This document shows, piece after piece, positions 7,154 to 16,345 of a DNA stretch of 64,000 bases; within the stretch, counting starts at the first letter, position 1; every line of letters begins with the position of its first letter. The position numbers and the translations under genes were made by a program. Where the stretch lies: assembly GCA_007745635.1 (NCBI GenBank), contig CP036272.1:2719086-2783085 (forward strand). Reading direction: 5' to 3'. Source of the stretch: Stieleria bergensis (GTDB lineage: Bacteria; Planctomycetota; Planctomycetia; Pirellulales; Pirellulaceae). Below the pieces are notes generated by a model that was not told the DNA's origin, made no database searches, and was given only the letters and a program-made list of their open reading frames with translations.

Positions 7154-7729
7154 TTACAGCTTTCCCAAATGACACTTCTTAAACTTTAATCCACTTCCGC
7201 ACGGGCAGGGATCGTTTCTGCCAACACGGCCCATGTCTCGAATTGCTTCACGAATACCCTCCAGCCCATGCGACCGATCAGGCCCCGGCCATTCGGCGAT
7301 TTCGCCAGTCCGCTGTGCTTTAGCAAGTCGCCGCTGATAGATCCGTTCCTTAAGTAAGAACGTGTGAATTACGCCAAACAATTTTCTGAGCGAGTCATCG
7401 TCGGCAAATGCAATCCCCGAGTCACCCGGCACGAATAGGCAGAGCTTCCAGTCGCTTTCAATGTGGCTATTAGCGACTTTTTTCCAGCGGTCACGATGGC
7501 TCTCAAGGTAGACGGATGGCGGTTGATTTCGGGCCGGAAACCTTGAAGGATACACGAGACGGATGCGTACCGATTCGTAGACATGGCCATGCTCGGAACA
7601 CAATTCAAGATCGCCGCAGAGACTTGCATTTCCGTTGCCATCAATGCTGGATTCGAAAGCCGTTAGAAGCTCCGAAGCAATCTGCTGCTCTCGCAGCAAC
7701 CTCTGAGGGTTTTCTTTGTACCAAACCAC
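7154..7729 (-). CDS. E2-like (UBC-fold) protein with C-terminal SEC-C zinc motif
   Basis: The 191-residue protein has an N-terminal region resembling prokaryotic E2 proteins: a strand VRIRLVYPSRFP, a proline-rich turn NQPPSVYLES, and SHIESDWKLCLFVPGD, where Cys97 follows a His at 89 as the catalytic Cys does in E2 folds. After a helical part with EWPGPDRSHG near residue 146, it ends with GRNDPCPCGSGLKFKKCHLG, a canonical SEC-C zinc ligand set (C175, C177, C186, H187). A GTG start with GGAG 7 bases upstream lies just after the cyclase stop. E2 assignment is by pattern only; a simple SEC-C chaperone-like protein is the alternative. Confidence 0.65.
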   Translation of the reverse strand: MVWYKENPQRLLREQQIASELLTAFESSIDGNGNASLCGDLELCSEHGHVYESVRIRLVYPSRFPARNQPPSVYLESHRDRWKKVANSHIESDWKLCLFVPGDSGIAFADDDSLRKLFGVIHTFLLKERIYQRRLAKAQRTGEIAEWPGPDRSHGLEGIREAIRDMGRVGRNDPCPCGSGLKFKKCHLGKL

Positions 7730-7733
7730 CGTT

Positions 7734-9299
7734 TCACTCCGACAACCATGGCTTGCTTGTCTGCCACGGTTGGGCTGCGATAGCCGCCGACTTCGTCGTC
7801 ACCTGCATTCGGTTATTCTCAAAGCTCGTACCGAGACATCCCTCTTCCGCCGCTTTCTCCTCTTTCTTTTCGTCCAGCTTCGGAAAAGTTAGATTAGTGG
7901 CAACGTATGCCGACCCTCGTTTGGTAAATTCCTCCGTGACATTTTCATCGTCTAGTTGGCAATAGATCTCACTGGCAATACGGATTTGCTTCGCCGCAGA
8001 TATCATCTGGAGCCGTTCGGCCTCGGTGACTTCCGGTCCGAAGCAAATCGAAATACGTTCGCCCTGTTTACCCAGTCGTGAAACAATGACTTTTCCTACA
8101 TCCACACCGACAGCAACATGAATGTCCTCACGGTCTGCAAGGTGTTCATTCAGCACATGCTCCATCGATGACTGTAGGGCAATCGCAAGGTCAACAGCAT
8201 CTTGGCAACGAATATCGTGTTTGCCACTCCCTGAAGGCAGGTGCATGATCCCGAGGATGCAGTCACCACGATGTTGCAGTACCAATCCGTCGTAATCCGT
8301 CCCGGCGACAGAATGGAACTCTGACCGAATCATGTGAAACTGTCGGATCAGGCTGACAACCTTGTCGTCGGTCTCTGCCTCTTGGACGTATCGGGTGAAT
8401 CCATCGAGGTCAGCGTAAAACGTCACCGCCTCGGTTCGTTTGCAGTTGCGCTCAGTCAGCTTTGAAACATCGATCAGTGTCGTCGCTTCAGAAATATTGA
8501 TCTGGTCGAGCGGGAGATTGTCCCGATGCCTCTCGGTTTCCTTCTTCAACTTCTCTTCATTCCATTCGACGCCAAGCTCTTCAGCCAAACCAGAGTTGCG
8601 ACTCCAGCGGAGTCCGGTGGCTCGATAAGTTTGCACGTCAGCGACGACTTCGCTCTTCTCAAAGTGGCCCTGAAGACACTCGGGCAACGCTTCGTACATT
8701 TCAGCCGTGATTGTGATTGAATCCCGCCCACCGATGATCTTCGCTGCGAGGTTGGCACAAGTGCCGAGTGAAATGAGTTCTCGCTTTCCAGTCTTACCGA
8801 CGTTGCAGATGTAACTCGTTCCACTGGCCAAGCCTACGGCACTACTGAAGTCCCGCACATCGCTGAATACACCATTGAATACGTCAAGAACGTAAGTGTT
8901 TTGTGTGATGGCGTGGATGACAGCCTGCTTTGTTCTAGCGCCGTGATTTGGGTTGTCCTTGCCGTCGTATGGTCTGAAGACCAATCCGTGTGCTCGGACG
9001 GTCTGACGCTGAATGTCGCCAACGTCGTCATCTTTCATCAGCTCGCCCTGAATACGTCGGAGGACACTGGATGCTCTCACCAGCTTCCGCTGCTTTTGTT
9101 TGTCATTCCCGGCGTCCGCTACGGCACGGTGAAAGTTGGGGACATCAACATATAGATGGACGCCTTCAGCCCGCCGAACGTCTTTTCTTCCGAGGTTTGA
9201 GAAGTCCATTGACCGGGCGAGGTCTCTGACATTCAGGTCCAGATCAGCGAAATCATTCTTCTTAACCCGCTCTCGTGAACGCTTTTCATTCCAAGCCAT
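7734..9299 (-). CDS. Tandem-domain class III nucleotide cyclase (Pycsar cyclase candidate)
   Basis: This 521-residue protein contains two class III cyclase-like domains, at about residues 45-225 and 290-470. Domain 2 has the usual two metal aspartates (FYADLDGFT, Asp297; HRGDCILGI, Asp346) and VAVGVDVGKVIVSRLG. Domain 1 keeps VHLYVDVPNFHRA and SLGTCANLAAKIIGG but lacks a normal GD loop, so it looks catalytically weak. Two domains in one chain could form the active-site interface internally. ATG 9299 is chosen because GGAG lies at the right distance; the frame continues upstream to 9389. The downstream E2-like and cNMP-TIR genes point to cyclic nucleotide signalling in phage defence. Confidence 0.8.
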   Translation of the reverse strand: MAWNEKRSRERVKKNDFADLDLNVRDLARSMDFSNLGRKDVRRAEGVHLYVDVPNFHRAVADAGNDKQKQRKLVRASSVLRRIQGELMKDDDVGDIQRQTVRAHGLVFRPYDGKDNPNHGARTKQAVIHAITQNTYVLDVFNGVFSDVRDFSSAVGLASGTSYICNVGKTGKRELISLGTCANLAAKIIGGRDSITITAEMYEALPECLQGHFEKSEVVADVQTYRATGLRWSRNSGLAEELGVEWNEEKLKKETERHRDNLPLDQINISEATTLIDVSKLTERNCKRTEAVTFYADLDGFTRYVQEAETDDKVVSLIRQFHMIRSEFHSVAGTDYDGLVLQHRGDCILGIMHLPSGSGKHDIRCQDAVDLAIALQSSMEHVLNEHLADREDIHVAVGVDVGKVIVSRLGKQGERISICFGPEVTEAERLQMISAAKQIRIASEIYCQLDDENVTEEFTKRGSAYVATNLTFPKLDEKKEEKAAEEGCLGTSFENNRMQVTTKSAAIAAQPWQTSKPWLSE

Positions 9300-9498
9300 C
9301 TCGATTTCTCCGTGGCAGACCGAGGAAACACAGGGCGGAAACTTTCCGCAATCGTCAATGTCGCTATATGCTATCTGTTCGCTATGCAAGAAGTCAAGGA
9401 GGCGGCAAGCCGATGCGTCTGCTTGAAGCGGACAGGGAAAAGCCGTAGGATGTGCGTGGTTTTACGGTTATGCAATTGCAGCAGAGGGTTGTGCCGCC
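9300..9498 (+). promoter_or_regulatory. Divergent control region between the two cyclase modules
   Basis: This 199-base gap separates two operons transcribed away from each other. A plausible promoter for the XRE operon is TTGAAG at 9423-9428 and TAGGAT at 9446-9451 with a 17-base spacer. The pentamer GCTAT occurs three times in a row of 23 bases (9363-9367, 9370-9374, 9381-9385), which would suit binding by the adjacent XRE repressor and could control both directions. Both are read by eye and not proven. Confidence 0.35.
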
Positions 9499-9915
9499 AT
9501 GACGACAGTCGGTGAACGCATCAAAGCCCGTCGAGAAGAGCTTGACTGGACTCAAGATGATTTGGCTACCAAGGCCAGCATCAGCAAGAGCTTCCTGTCA
9601 GACCTTGAGAACGGCAAACGCAATGTCGGAGCAGATAAGCTCCTTGACATAGCCCGTGCGCTGAGTCTGTCGCTCGACTACCTAATGACAGGCAAAGACG
9701 CCAAGAGCACGGAGACCAAAAAAAACGAGAAAGAGGTTCAGATACCGAAGGCACTGGCGGAATTTGCAGGCGACGAGGGACTGAGTTTTCGGCAGGCGAT
9801 TGCTTTGCTGGAAATGCAGAACCAGATCATTGCTCACCGCAGCAGCACCAAGAAAGGCGACCTTGAAAAGGTCGATTGGCAAAAATTTTATGAAGCGGTG
9901 AAGGAATTCCTATGA
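9499..9915 (+). CDS. XRE-family transcriptional regulator
   Basis: The 138-residue protein has an HTH_3/XRE domain at residues 4-62 (VGERIKARREELDWTQDDLA, then KASISKSFLSDLENGKRNV) and a C-terminal linker of about 70 residues of helical, charged sequence. XRE repressors of this size paired with an ImmA-like peptidase form a switch in phages and defence islands, where the peptidase removes the repressor. Its stop overlaps the start of the peptidase gene (ATGA), so the two are made together. It probably controls the downstream cyclase-effector pair and perhaps itself. Confidence 0.85.
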   Translation: MTTVGERIKARREELDWTQDDLATKASISKSFLSDLENGKRNVGADKLLDIARALSLSLDYLMTGKDAKSTETKKNEKEVQIPKALAEFAGDEGLSFRQAIALLEMQNQIIAHRSSTKKGDLEKVDWQKFYEAVKEFL

Positions 9916-10937
9916 GCACATTGGATCAGGAACAAGATGTTGTTGATCTTGCTGAAAAACTGGGGCTCTCTGGATCGCCTGTCGCAGCAATTATCAATTT
10001 TTGTCAGCACCAAATAGACACTTGGGTTCGAGAAGCCGGTGGCGTGAAGTCCATCGGCGAATTAGAGGCGTTGGTCGCCACTCGGCTGACCCTCGTCTTT
10101 GAAGAAATTAACGACGACTCCGATCTTGACGAACTAAAGCAGCGGTATGTGGAGAAAGGCGAAATCGTTTTCGCCCATATCGTGGAAAACGACCTGACTC
10201 CCGATACTTTTGGCACGATGGTTCGGCTCAAAGATGGTTCTCACGTCGCCGTAATCGATTGTCGGGGAGACAAAGCCGCTCGACGATTCTTCACTCGCTG
10301 GCATGAAATTGCACACCTGCTGGTTGAACCGGAATGTGAGCGACAAGTCTTTCGTTCGACCAACGATCCGCTGGAACGCCTGATGGATCAGATTGCGGGC
10401 CACGTCGGATTCTATGAATCGTTGTTCACTCCCATGCTGAATCAGCATTTGGCGGAACGTGGGCTGCTGACGTTCGAGACCATCGACGCAGTTCGGCAGT
10501 CATTCTGCTCCTATGCCAGTTTCCAATCGACACTTTTTGCCTGCCAGAGGCGACTCTGCACTCCGGTTCTGTATGTCGAAGCTCGCATGGCCTATTCCGA
10601 GAGCGAACGTCGTGGCCTGAATCAGAGGCGACTGTTCGACGAGGACAGACCCGAGAAGAAGCTGCGTGTTCAATTGACGGTGCAGAATGATGCGGCAACT
10701 CAGATGAAGCTCACCGCACGATGGAACATGCGAGTGCCCGAGTCATCAACCATTTTTACGGCTTTTCACGAGGAGTCACCGGATGCAACTGGCGAAGAGA
10801 ACCTGAAAGCATGGACGTTCTCGAAGGGAGGCTACCTGATGGACTGCGACGTGTTCGTACAGGCACGCCGTGTGGATCAATTTGTCATGGCAACAATTCA
10901 GCCGCTTCTCAGGGAAAGCATTTCCAGCCATGAGTGA
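9912..10937 (+). CDS. ImmA/IrrE-family metallopeptidase
   Basis: This 341-residue protein has the zinc peptidase motif RWHEIAHLLVEP at residues 130-140 (HEIAH at 131-135), the position and surroundings expected for the ImmA/IrrE (DUF955) family. Upstream lies a helical N-terminus and a GTMVRLKDGSHVAVIDCRGD beta region; downstream a Cys-containing helical part. ImmA-type enzymes cleave XRE repressors after a stress or phage signal. Overlap with the XRE gene at the 5' end and with the membrane effector gene at the 3' end (8 bases) places it inside one operon. Confidence 0.85.
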   Translation: MSTLDQEQDVVDLAEKLGLSGSPVAAIINFCQHQIDTWVREAGGVKSIGELEALVATRLTLVFEEINDDSDLDELKQRYVEKGEIVFAHIVENDLTPDTFGTMVRLKDGSHVAVIDCRGDKAARRFFTRWHEIAHLLVEPECERQVFRSTNDPLERLMDQIAGHVGFYESLFTPMLNQHLAERGLLTFETIDAVRQSFCSYASFQSTLFACQRRLCTPVLYVEARMAYSESERRGLNQRRLFDEDRPEKKLRVQLTVQNDAATQMKLTARWNMRVPESSTIFTAFHEESPDATGEENLKAWTFSKGGYLMDCDVFVQARRVDQFVMATIQPLLRESISSHE

Positions 10938-11559
10938 CCTTACCTCAACAAAGAAGCCTGACGATCACGGCGTTGTTGAACAACAGACAGGCGTCGAGCT
11001 TTTGGCGACAAAGGAAACAGAACTCGATCTTGAGGTCGCCAAAGCCAACCTCGATCTAGTGATCAACTGGGTTAGCCACGCCGACTCCAAAGCCACGTTC
11101 TATCTGACAATAGCCGTTGCGATGCTCGGTGCGTCCCTGACGGAAATCCCGGCTCTGGTCCGTGTCTGTCAGCATTTTGTCTCGACGAGTAGCTGGTGGG
11201 TGCCCGCAATACTGATTGCATCGCATCTCGCATTCTACGCTTCATCATTATTCTCCGCCTACAAATCCATAGAGGTCGTCAAGCCTCGGTTAGCCCCAGA
11301 CAGCAAGACCCATTCTTGGTATTTCTTCCAGTCAGTGGCGGCATTTGCAGATTTAGACAAGTGGCGGGATTTCACACACGGTCTCAAAGGCGCAGAGCGA
11401 CTGCAACATCTCGTCGATCAAATCTGGAACGTTTCACGAGTTGCTGTCGCCAAGTACAAGGCAGCGGGAACTGCAGACTTTGCGCTGAGAGTGGCTTTTT
11501 GCTTCGGCACAGTATCGGTTCTCGTCACGCTCGTTCTTGATGAATTGACGAGGCAATAA
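10930..11559 (+). CDS. Pycsar membrane effector, PycTM-like
   Basis: The 209-residue protein has a charged N-terminus and a WVSHADSKATFYLTIAVAML motif that starts the first transmembrane helix. A second helix follows (WWVPAILIASHLAFYASSLF), then a soluble helical segment, and a C-terminal helix (LRVAFCFGTVSVLVTLVLDE). The D-x-K-A-T helix start and this topology match the Pycsar effector membrane domain family, in which a cyclic pyrimidine signal triggers membrane damage. It stands directly before a class III cyclase gene with a single base between them, the usual effector-cyclase arrangement. Confidence 0.8.
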   Translation: MSDLTSTKKPDDHGVVEQQTGVELLATKETELDLEVAKANLDLVINWVSHADSKATFYLTIAVAMLGASLTEIPALVRVCQHFVSTSSWWVPAILIASHLAFYASSLFSAYKSIEVVKPRLAPDSKTHSWYFFQSVAAFADLDKWRDFTHGLKGAERLQHLVDQIWNVSRVAVAKYKAAGTADFALRVAFCFGTVSVLVTLVLDELTRQ

Positions 11560-11560
11560 C

Positions 11561-12292
11561 ATGCAAAGCTCCTACAAGCCGTACAGCCATCTCGACAGCG
11601 TCACGAGGATTGATGAAATCCTCGACGCACCGGCAGGCAACTATGAAGAACGAGATTCCATTCCGTCCCGTGACAGCCTGACCTTCACCAACGGATTCTA
11701 TGTGAACTGCACCTGTATTTTCATGGATATAAAAGGCTCGTCAGAGTTGCCTGCCAAGCACCAGCGACCGAGGTTGGCGAAAATCTACCGCTCATTCATT
11801 AGTGAGGCCGTAGCTGTATTGAATGGATCGTCGCTTTGCGCAGAGGTGAATATCCATGGCGATGCTGTATGGGCGGTCTACGAAGGAAAAGCAAAGTCAA
11901 ATCTCGACTCCGCTTTCAGTAAGTGTGCAGAATTGTCGAGCCTCGTAAAGATTCTCAACTGCCGCTTGCAAAAGCGAAGCATCGAAGGCATCTCCGTTGG
12001 CATCGGAGCGGATTGGGGACGTGCCTTGATGATTAAGGCAGGCTACAAGGGAAGCGGAGTAAATGAAGTGGTGTGGATGGGCGACGTTGTCAACGGCGGA
12101 GCGAACATGTGCAAAAAAGCAAAGGAGGTTTCTTGGCAAACTGCATACCTCTGCGTCTCAGATGTCTTTTACCAGAATCTCAATGAACACAATCAGTCAT
12201 TGCTGACAACGAACGGGTGGGGCTATCGGGGCGGGAACGTTATCAATACGGGAATGGAAGAGTGGTGGAAGAACAATTGTGCAACCTCATAA
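11561..12292 (+). CDS. Pycsar-type pyrimidine/nucleotide cyclase, PycC-like
   Basis: This 243-residue single-domain class III cyclase has the two metal-binding aspartates in CIFMDIKGSSELP (Asp56) and VNIHGDAVWAVYEG (Asp101), followed by GISVGIGADWGRALMIKAG and VWMGDVVNGGANMCKKA, where the product-forming and base-contact residues sit. The small size, the KGSSEL start and the adjacent PycTM-like gene all fit a Pycsar cyclase making cCMP or cUMP after phage infection. The base specificity cannot be read with certainty from sequence. It is the last gene of the XRE operon; hsdM starts 26 bases further on. Confidence 0.8.
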   Translation: MQSSYKPYSHLDSVTRIDEILDAPAGNYEERDSIPSRDSLTFTNGFYVNCTCIFMDIKGSSELPAKHQRPRLAKIYRSFISEAVAVLNGSSLCAEVNIHGDAVWAVYEGKAKSNLDSAFSKCAELSSLVKILNCRLQKRSIEGISVGIGADWGRALMIKAGYKGSGVNEVVWMGDVVNGGANMCKKAKEVSWQTAYLCVSDVFYQNLNEHNQSLLTTNGWGYRGGNVINTGMEEWWKNNCATS

Positions 12293-12318
12293 CCCAATGG
12301 TTTGCACCAATCTGAGCG

Positions 12319-14988
12319 ATGGCAAATGAAACAAACGACGGCGACACAGGTTTATCTAGGGCGAAAGCGATCATGACGGACATCGAAGCCACTACTCAGA
12401 AGACTGCCAATGGGAAAGCATCATCCCAGCGCACCAAGAAGCCAGAAAAGCTGACGCTGGCGAAGTTGGAGCGGCGGCTGTTTGAGGCTTGCGATATTCT
12501 TCGTGGGAACATGGATGCTTCGGAGTTTAAGGAATACATCTTTGGGATGTTGTTCCTGAAGCGGCTGAGTGACCAGTTTGATCATGACCGAGAGAAGCTG
12601 CGGCAGAAGTACACGAAGGACAAGCTGCGTGAGGATCTGATCACGAAGCAGCTTGAGAACCCGGACAAGTACGACTTCTACGTTCCTGATAAAGCTCACT
12701 GGAGCAAGATCAAGCACCTGAAGCAGTCCGTTGGTTCGGGGCTGAACAAGGCTTTGGCGGCTATCGAGGATGCCAACCCGGATACGCTGCAAGATGTGTT
12801 GAAGGCGATTAACTTCAACCGCAAAGTCGGCCAGCGGACGATGGACGACAGCATTCTGATCGAGTTCATCCAGCACTTCGATGAGATCCCGCTGTCCAAC
12901 GACGACTTCGAGTTTCCCGATTTGCTAGGAGCGGCTTACGAGTACCTGATCAAATACTTTGCCGACAGTGCCGGGAAGAAGGGTGGCGAATTCTACACGC
13001 CTGCCGAAGTCGTCCGCATGATGGTGCATGTGCTGGAACCGCAGGAAGGCATGAGCGTCTGCGATCCTTGTGCCGGTTCGGGCGGTATGTTGATCCAGTC
13101 ACGGCATTATGTCGAAGAGATCGGCGGCAATCCCCGAGACCTCTCGTTGGCCGGTCAGGAATTGAATGGCGGGACTTGGGCTGTCTGCAAGATGAACATG
13201 ATCCTGCACGGCATTCGCAGTGCCGACATCCGGCAGGGTTGCACGCTGAAGAACCCTCAACATCGAGACAAAGCGACGGGTGAGATTCGTCGGTTTGATC
13301 GAGTGATCGCCAATCCGCCTTTTGCTCAAAACGCTCCCAAGAAGGCCGATGTTGAATTCCCCGAACGGTATCACACGTTCACGAAAGGCAAGAAGGCCGA
13401 TCTGATGTTCGTGCAGCACATGGCTTCATCGCTGAAGAGCGATGGCAAGATGGCTGTGGTCATGCCGCACGGTGTTTTGTTTCGCAGCGGGGAAGAGAAA
13501 GACTGCCGCAAGCGGTTCATCAAGGAAGGCATCTTGGAAGCCGTCATCGGTTTGCCTGCCGGACTGTTCTATGGAACGGGCATCCCGGCCTGCGTGCTGG
13601 TCATCAACAAAGATGGAGCGAGCAAGCGGAAGAGCGTGCTGTTCATCAATGCCGATCTGGAATTCAAAGAGAGCAAGAACCAGAACTCGTTGCGGCCCGA
13701 AGACATCGAGAAGATTACTCACGTCTACCACAAGCATCTGGACGTGACGAAGTATTCTCGCAACGTGCCGATCAAGGAACTTGAGGACGAAGATTTCAAC
13801 CTCAACATTCGTCGCTACGTCGATAACAGTCCGTCACCTGAACCGCATGACGTGCGAGCACACCTGCATGGCGGTGTGCCGTTGTCCGAGGTCGATGCAC
13901 TTGGCCCGTACTTTGACAACTACGCTGGGCTGCGAGAACTACTGTTTCAGCCACGAGACGAAAACTACCTCGACTTTGCCGAGGCGATCCAAGGCAAGGA
14001 CGACATCAAGCCGTTGATCGAATCGGCAGATGGCGTTCAGCAGAAGCACAAACAGTTTCATCAGGCACTCGATAAGTGGTGGAAGAAACACGTTAGCGAG
14101 ATCGAGGCACTGCCCGACAACAAGAACGTGTTTGATCTTCGGCGACAGTTTCTTGGCAGTCTGGGCAAGGCGTTGGTGCCGCAAGGGATTCTCGATCTGC
14201 ATCAGGTTCATGGTGCTTTGGCCGCTTACATGAACTCTCTGGCGGCAGACTTCAAATCGGTGGCGGCCAGCGGTTGGGGGCCTGAACTGATTCCTGAAGA
14301 AGACATCCTGCAATCACAGTTTCCTGAAGTGTTGGAAAAGATCGAGCAGGATCACGCTCGCATTGCTGAACTCGAAGCGTTGTTTGCGGCTGCCGATGCG
14401 AGTGAAGAGGGTGACGAACCGGAAGAGTCAGAGGACGGTGTTCTGCCAAAGGAATTGGTCAAATCACTGAAGGCAGACAAGAAGGAGCTAACCGCCATAG
14501 TCAAGCAGATCAAGAAGCAGGTGAAGTCCATGCGTCAGGACGCTAAGCGGATGGAGGCAGCCAATTATTCCAAAGCCGAGATCAACGAAAAACTTGCCGA
14601 AGCCAGTGACGACGAAGCGGAAGGAATCGACGTTCAGGAGCAGATTGAGAAGATTGACGAACAACTGGCACGACACTCTGCGTTGGAAACCGAACTAAAG
14701 ACGCTGAAGGGCGGCATCAAGGAAGTCGGAAAACAGCGTGACGAACTGGTTACTGCCGCCCGTTCCAAAATCAGTGTGGATGAAGCAAAGCAGTTGATCT
14801 TGGAACGGTTCCAGCGAGTTTTGAGTGAACGGTTCGATGGGTATCTGCGTCAGTATCAGCGTGTTTTGACATCTGAAATTGAGAACCTGTGCGAGAAGTA
14901 CGCTGTAACAACTGCGGCGATTCTGGCAGAACGAGATCAGGAAGCCGCCCAACTCAATCAGTTCTTGAAGGAGTTGGGATATGAGTAA
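12319..14988 (+). CDS. hsdM: Type I restriction-modification methyltransferase subunit (HsdM)
   Basis: The protein of 889 residues carries the HsdM N-terminal helical domain ([29 protein letters not shown]) and the N6-adenine methylase core with SAM motif [14 protein letters not shown] near residue 252 and catalytic IANPPFAQN near residue 332. It is much longer than a usual HsdM of 500-550 residues: the last 300 residues are mostly helical and rich in Glu and Lys ([20 protein letters not shown]), suggesting a coiled coil. It modifies DNA in complex with HsdS, whose gene overlaps its stop by 8 bases. ATG 12373 is an alternative start. Confidence 0.93.
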   Translation: MANETNDGDTGLSRAKAIMTDIEATTQKTANGKASSQRTKKPEKLTLAKLERRLFEACDILRGNMDASEFKEYIFGMLFLKRLSDQFDHDREKLRQKYTKDKLREDLITKQLENPDKYDFYVPDKAHWSKIKHLKQSVGSGLNKALAAIEDANPDTLQDVLKAINFNRKVGQRTMDDSILIEFIQHFDEIPLSNDDFEFPDLLGAAYEYLIKYFADSAGKKGGEFYTPAEVVRMMVHVLEPQEGMSVCDPCAGSGGMLIQSRHYVEEIGGNPRDLSLAGQELNGGTWAVCKMNMILHGIRSADIRQGCTLKNPQHRDKATGEIRRFDRVIANPPFAQNAPKKADVEFPERYHTFTKGKKADLMFVQHMASSLKSDGKMAVVMPHGVLFRSGEEKDCRKRFIKEGILEAVIGLPAGLFYGTGIPACVLVINKDGASKRKSVLFINADLEFKESKNQNSLRPEDIEKITHVYHKHLDVTKYSRNVPIKELEDEDFNLNIRRYVDNSPSPEPHDVRAHLHGGVPLSEVDALGPYFDNYAGLRELLFQPRDENYLDFAEAIQGKDDIKPLIESADGVQQKHKQFHQALDKWWKKHVSEIEALPDNKNVFDLRRQFLGSLGKALVPQGILDLHQVHGALAAYMNSLAADFKSVAASGWGPELIPEEDILQSQFPEVLEKIEQDHARIAELEALFAAADASEEGDEPEESEDGVLPKELVKSLKADKKELTAIVKQIKKQVKSMRQDAKRMEAANYSKAEINEKLAEASDDEAEGIDVQEQIEKIDEQLARHSALETELKTLKGGIKEVGKQRDELVTAARSKISVDEAKQLILERFQRVLSERFDGYLRQYQRVLTSEIENLCEKYAVTTAAILAERDQEAAQLNQFLKELGYE

Positions 14989-16345
14989 TCGACTTAGCGG
15001 TTACGACATCGAAATTCCTCCAGAATGGACTCTTGAGCGGGTGAGGGATTTGACATCAAGAGTCGGGAGTGGAATCACGCCTCGTGGTGGAAGTGACGTT
15101 TACCAAACCGAGGGTGTGCTTTTTATTCGCAGCCAGAATGTTCGATTTGAGGGTCTCGATCTTTCGGACGTGGCATTCATCGACCAAAAGACTCATCGGT
15201 CGATGGCCGGAAGCAAGGCGTTGCCATTTGATGTCCTGCTCAACATTACGGGGGCATCTATTGGCAGGTGTTGCGTCCTTCCAGATGGGTTGGGCGAAGC
15301 AAATGTAAATCAACATGTCTGCACCGTTCGGCTAGAAGAAGCAACGCCACAAGACGCCGAGTTCCTTTCCTCAACTTTGGCATCTCCCATTGGCCAGAAC
15401 CAGATTTTTCGACTCAACGCTGGCGGGAACCGAGAAGGCTTGAACTACGAACAGCTTCGTGCCATTGAGGTTCCTTGGCCACGTCCGAATGAGAGAAAGA
15501 AGATCGCTCGGATTCTGACGACGCTGGACAACTTGATTGAGAAGACCGGAGCGTTGATTGCCAAGTATCAGGCGATCAAACAGGGGATGATGCACGACCT
15601 GTTCAGCCGAGGCGTTGACTCCAGCGGCCAACTTCGCCCCACCCAGGAACAAGCCCCCGACTTGTACAAGCAATCCGAGCTCGGATGGATTCCGAAGGAG
15701 TGGGATGAAGGTTGGCTTGCGGATGAGATCGGTCCCATAACAAGTGGTTGGAGTCCGCTTTGCGATTCTGTTCCAGCGACAAAGGATCAATGGGCAATTC
15801 AGAAGACCACGGTTTGCGTTTGGAGTGGTTACGACGAAACAGAAAACAAACGTCTGCCAGGTCACTTTCAACCCAGACCGCACTTAGAGGTTCAGAAAGA
15901 CGACATACTGGTTACTCGCAAAGGACCGTTTGATCGAGTGGGCGTGGTAGTGCATGTCCACGAAACAAGACCGAAGCTCATGTTTCCAGATACAGTGTTC
16001 CGCCTTCGACTCAAGAACGAAAAAGATGTCCTTCCAGCATTCGTGCCCTTCGCACTGGGTTCGGACGCTGTTCAGTCTGACTGGTACGGTCGCAAGATTG
16101 GATTGGCTGATGCACAGGTCAACATCAATCACGGCATCCTCAAAACGACTTACTTTCCAAAACCAAAGCCGGATGAGCAGCAGATGATCGTTACCCGGCT
16201 CTCGCAAATACAGGGTCTAATTCGAGCCGAAGAAAAGCAACTCAATAAACTGAGTTCGGTAAAATCCGGCCTCGTGCAAGACCTGCTCACCGGCAAAGTC
16301 CATGTGAAAGTAGGCGAAGCCGAGGAGGTCGCTGCCCATGCCTGA
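14981..16345 (+). CDS. hsdS: Type I restriction-modification specificity subunit (HsdS)
   Basis: The 454-residue protein has two target-recognition halves. The first opens with [20 protein letters not shown], and the second with [18 protein letters not shown] near residue 233. Each is followed by a conserved helix region ([40 protein letters not shown]) that acts as spacer and HsdM contact. This is the normal domain order and length for HsdS, which selects the DNA sequence for both methylation and cutting. It overlaps hsdM at its start and the GIY-YIG gene at its end, so the three are co-translated. Confidence 0.93.
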   Translation: MSNRLSGYDIEIPPEWTLERVRDLTSRVGSGITPRGGSDVYQTEGVLFIRSQNVRFEGLDLSDVAFIDQKTHRSMAGSKALPFDVLLNITGASIGRCCVLPDGLGEANVNQHVCTVRLEEATPQDAEFLSSTLASPIGQNQIFRLNAGGNREGLNYEQLRAIEVPWPRPNERKKIARILTTLDNLIEKTGALIAKYQAIKQGMMHDLFSRGVDSSGQLRPTQEQAPDLYKQSELGWIPKEWDEGWLADEIGPITSGWSPLCDSVPATKDQWAIQKTTVCVWSGYDETENKRLPGHFQPRPHLEVQKDDILVTRKGPFDRVGVVVHVHETRPKLMFPDTVFRLRLKNEKDVLPAFVPFALGSDAVQSDWYGRKIGLADAQVNINHGILKTTYFPKPKPDEQQMIVTRLSQIQGLIRAEEKQLNKLSSVKSGLVQDLLTGKVHVKVGEAEEVAAHA

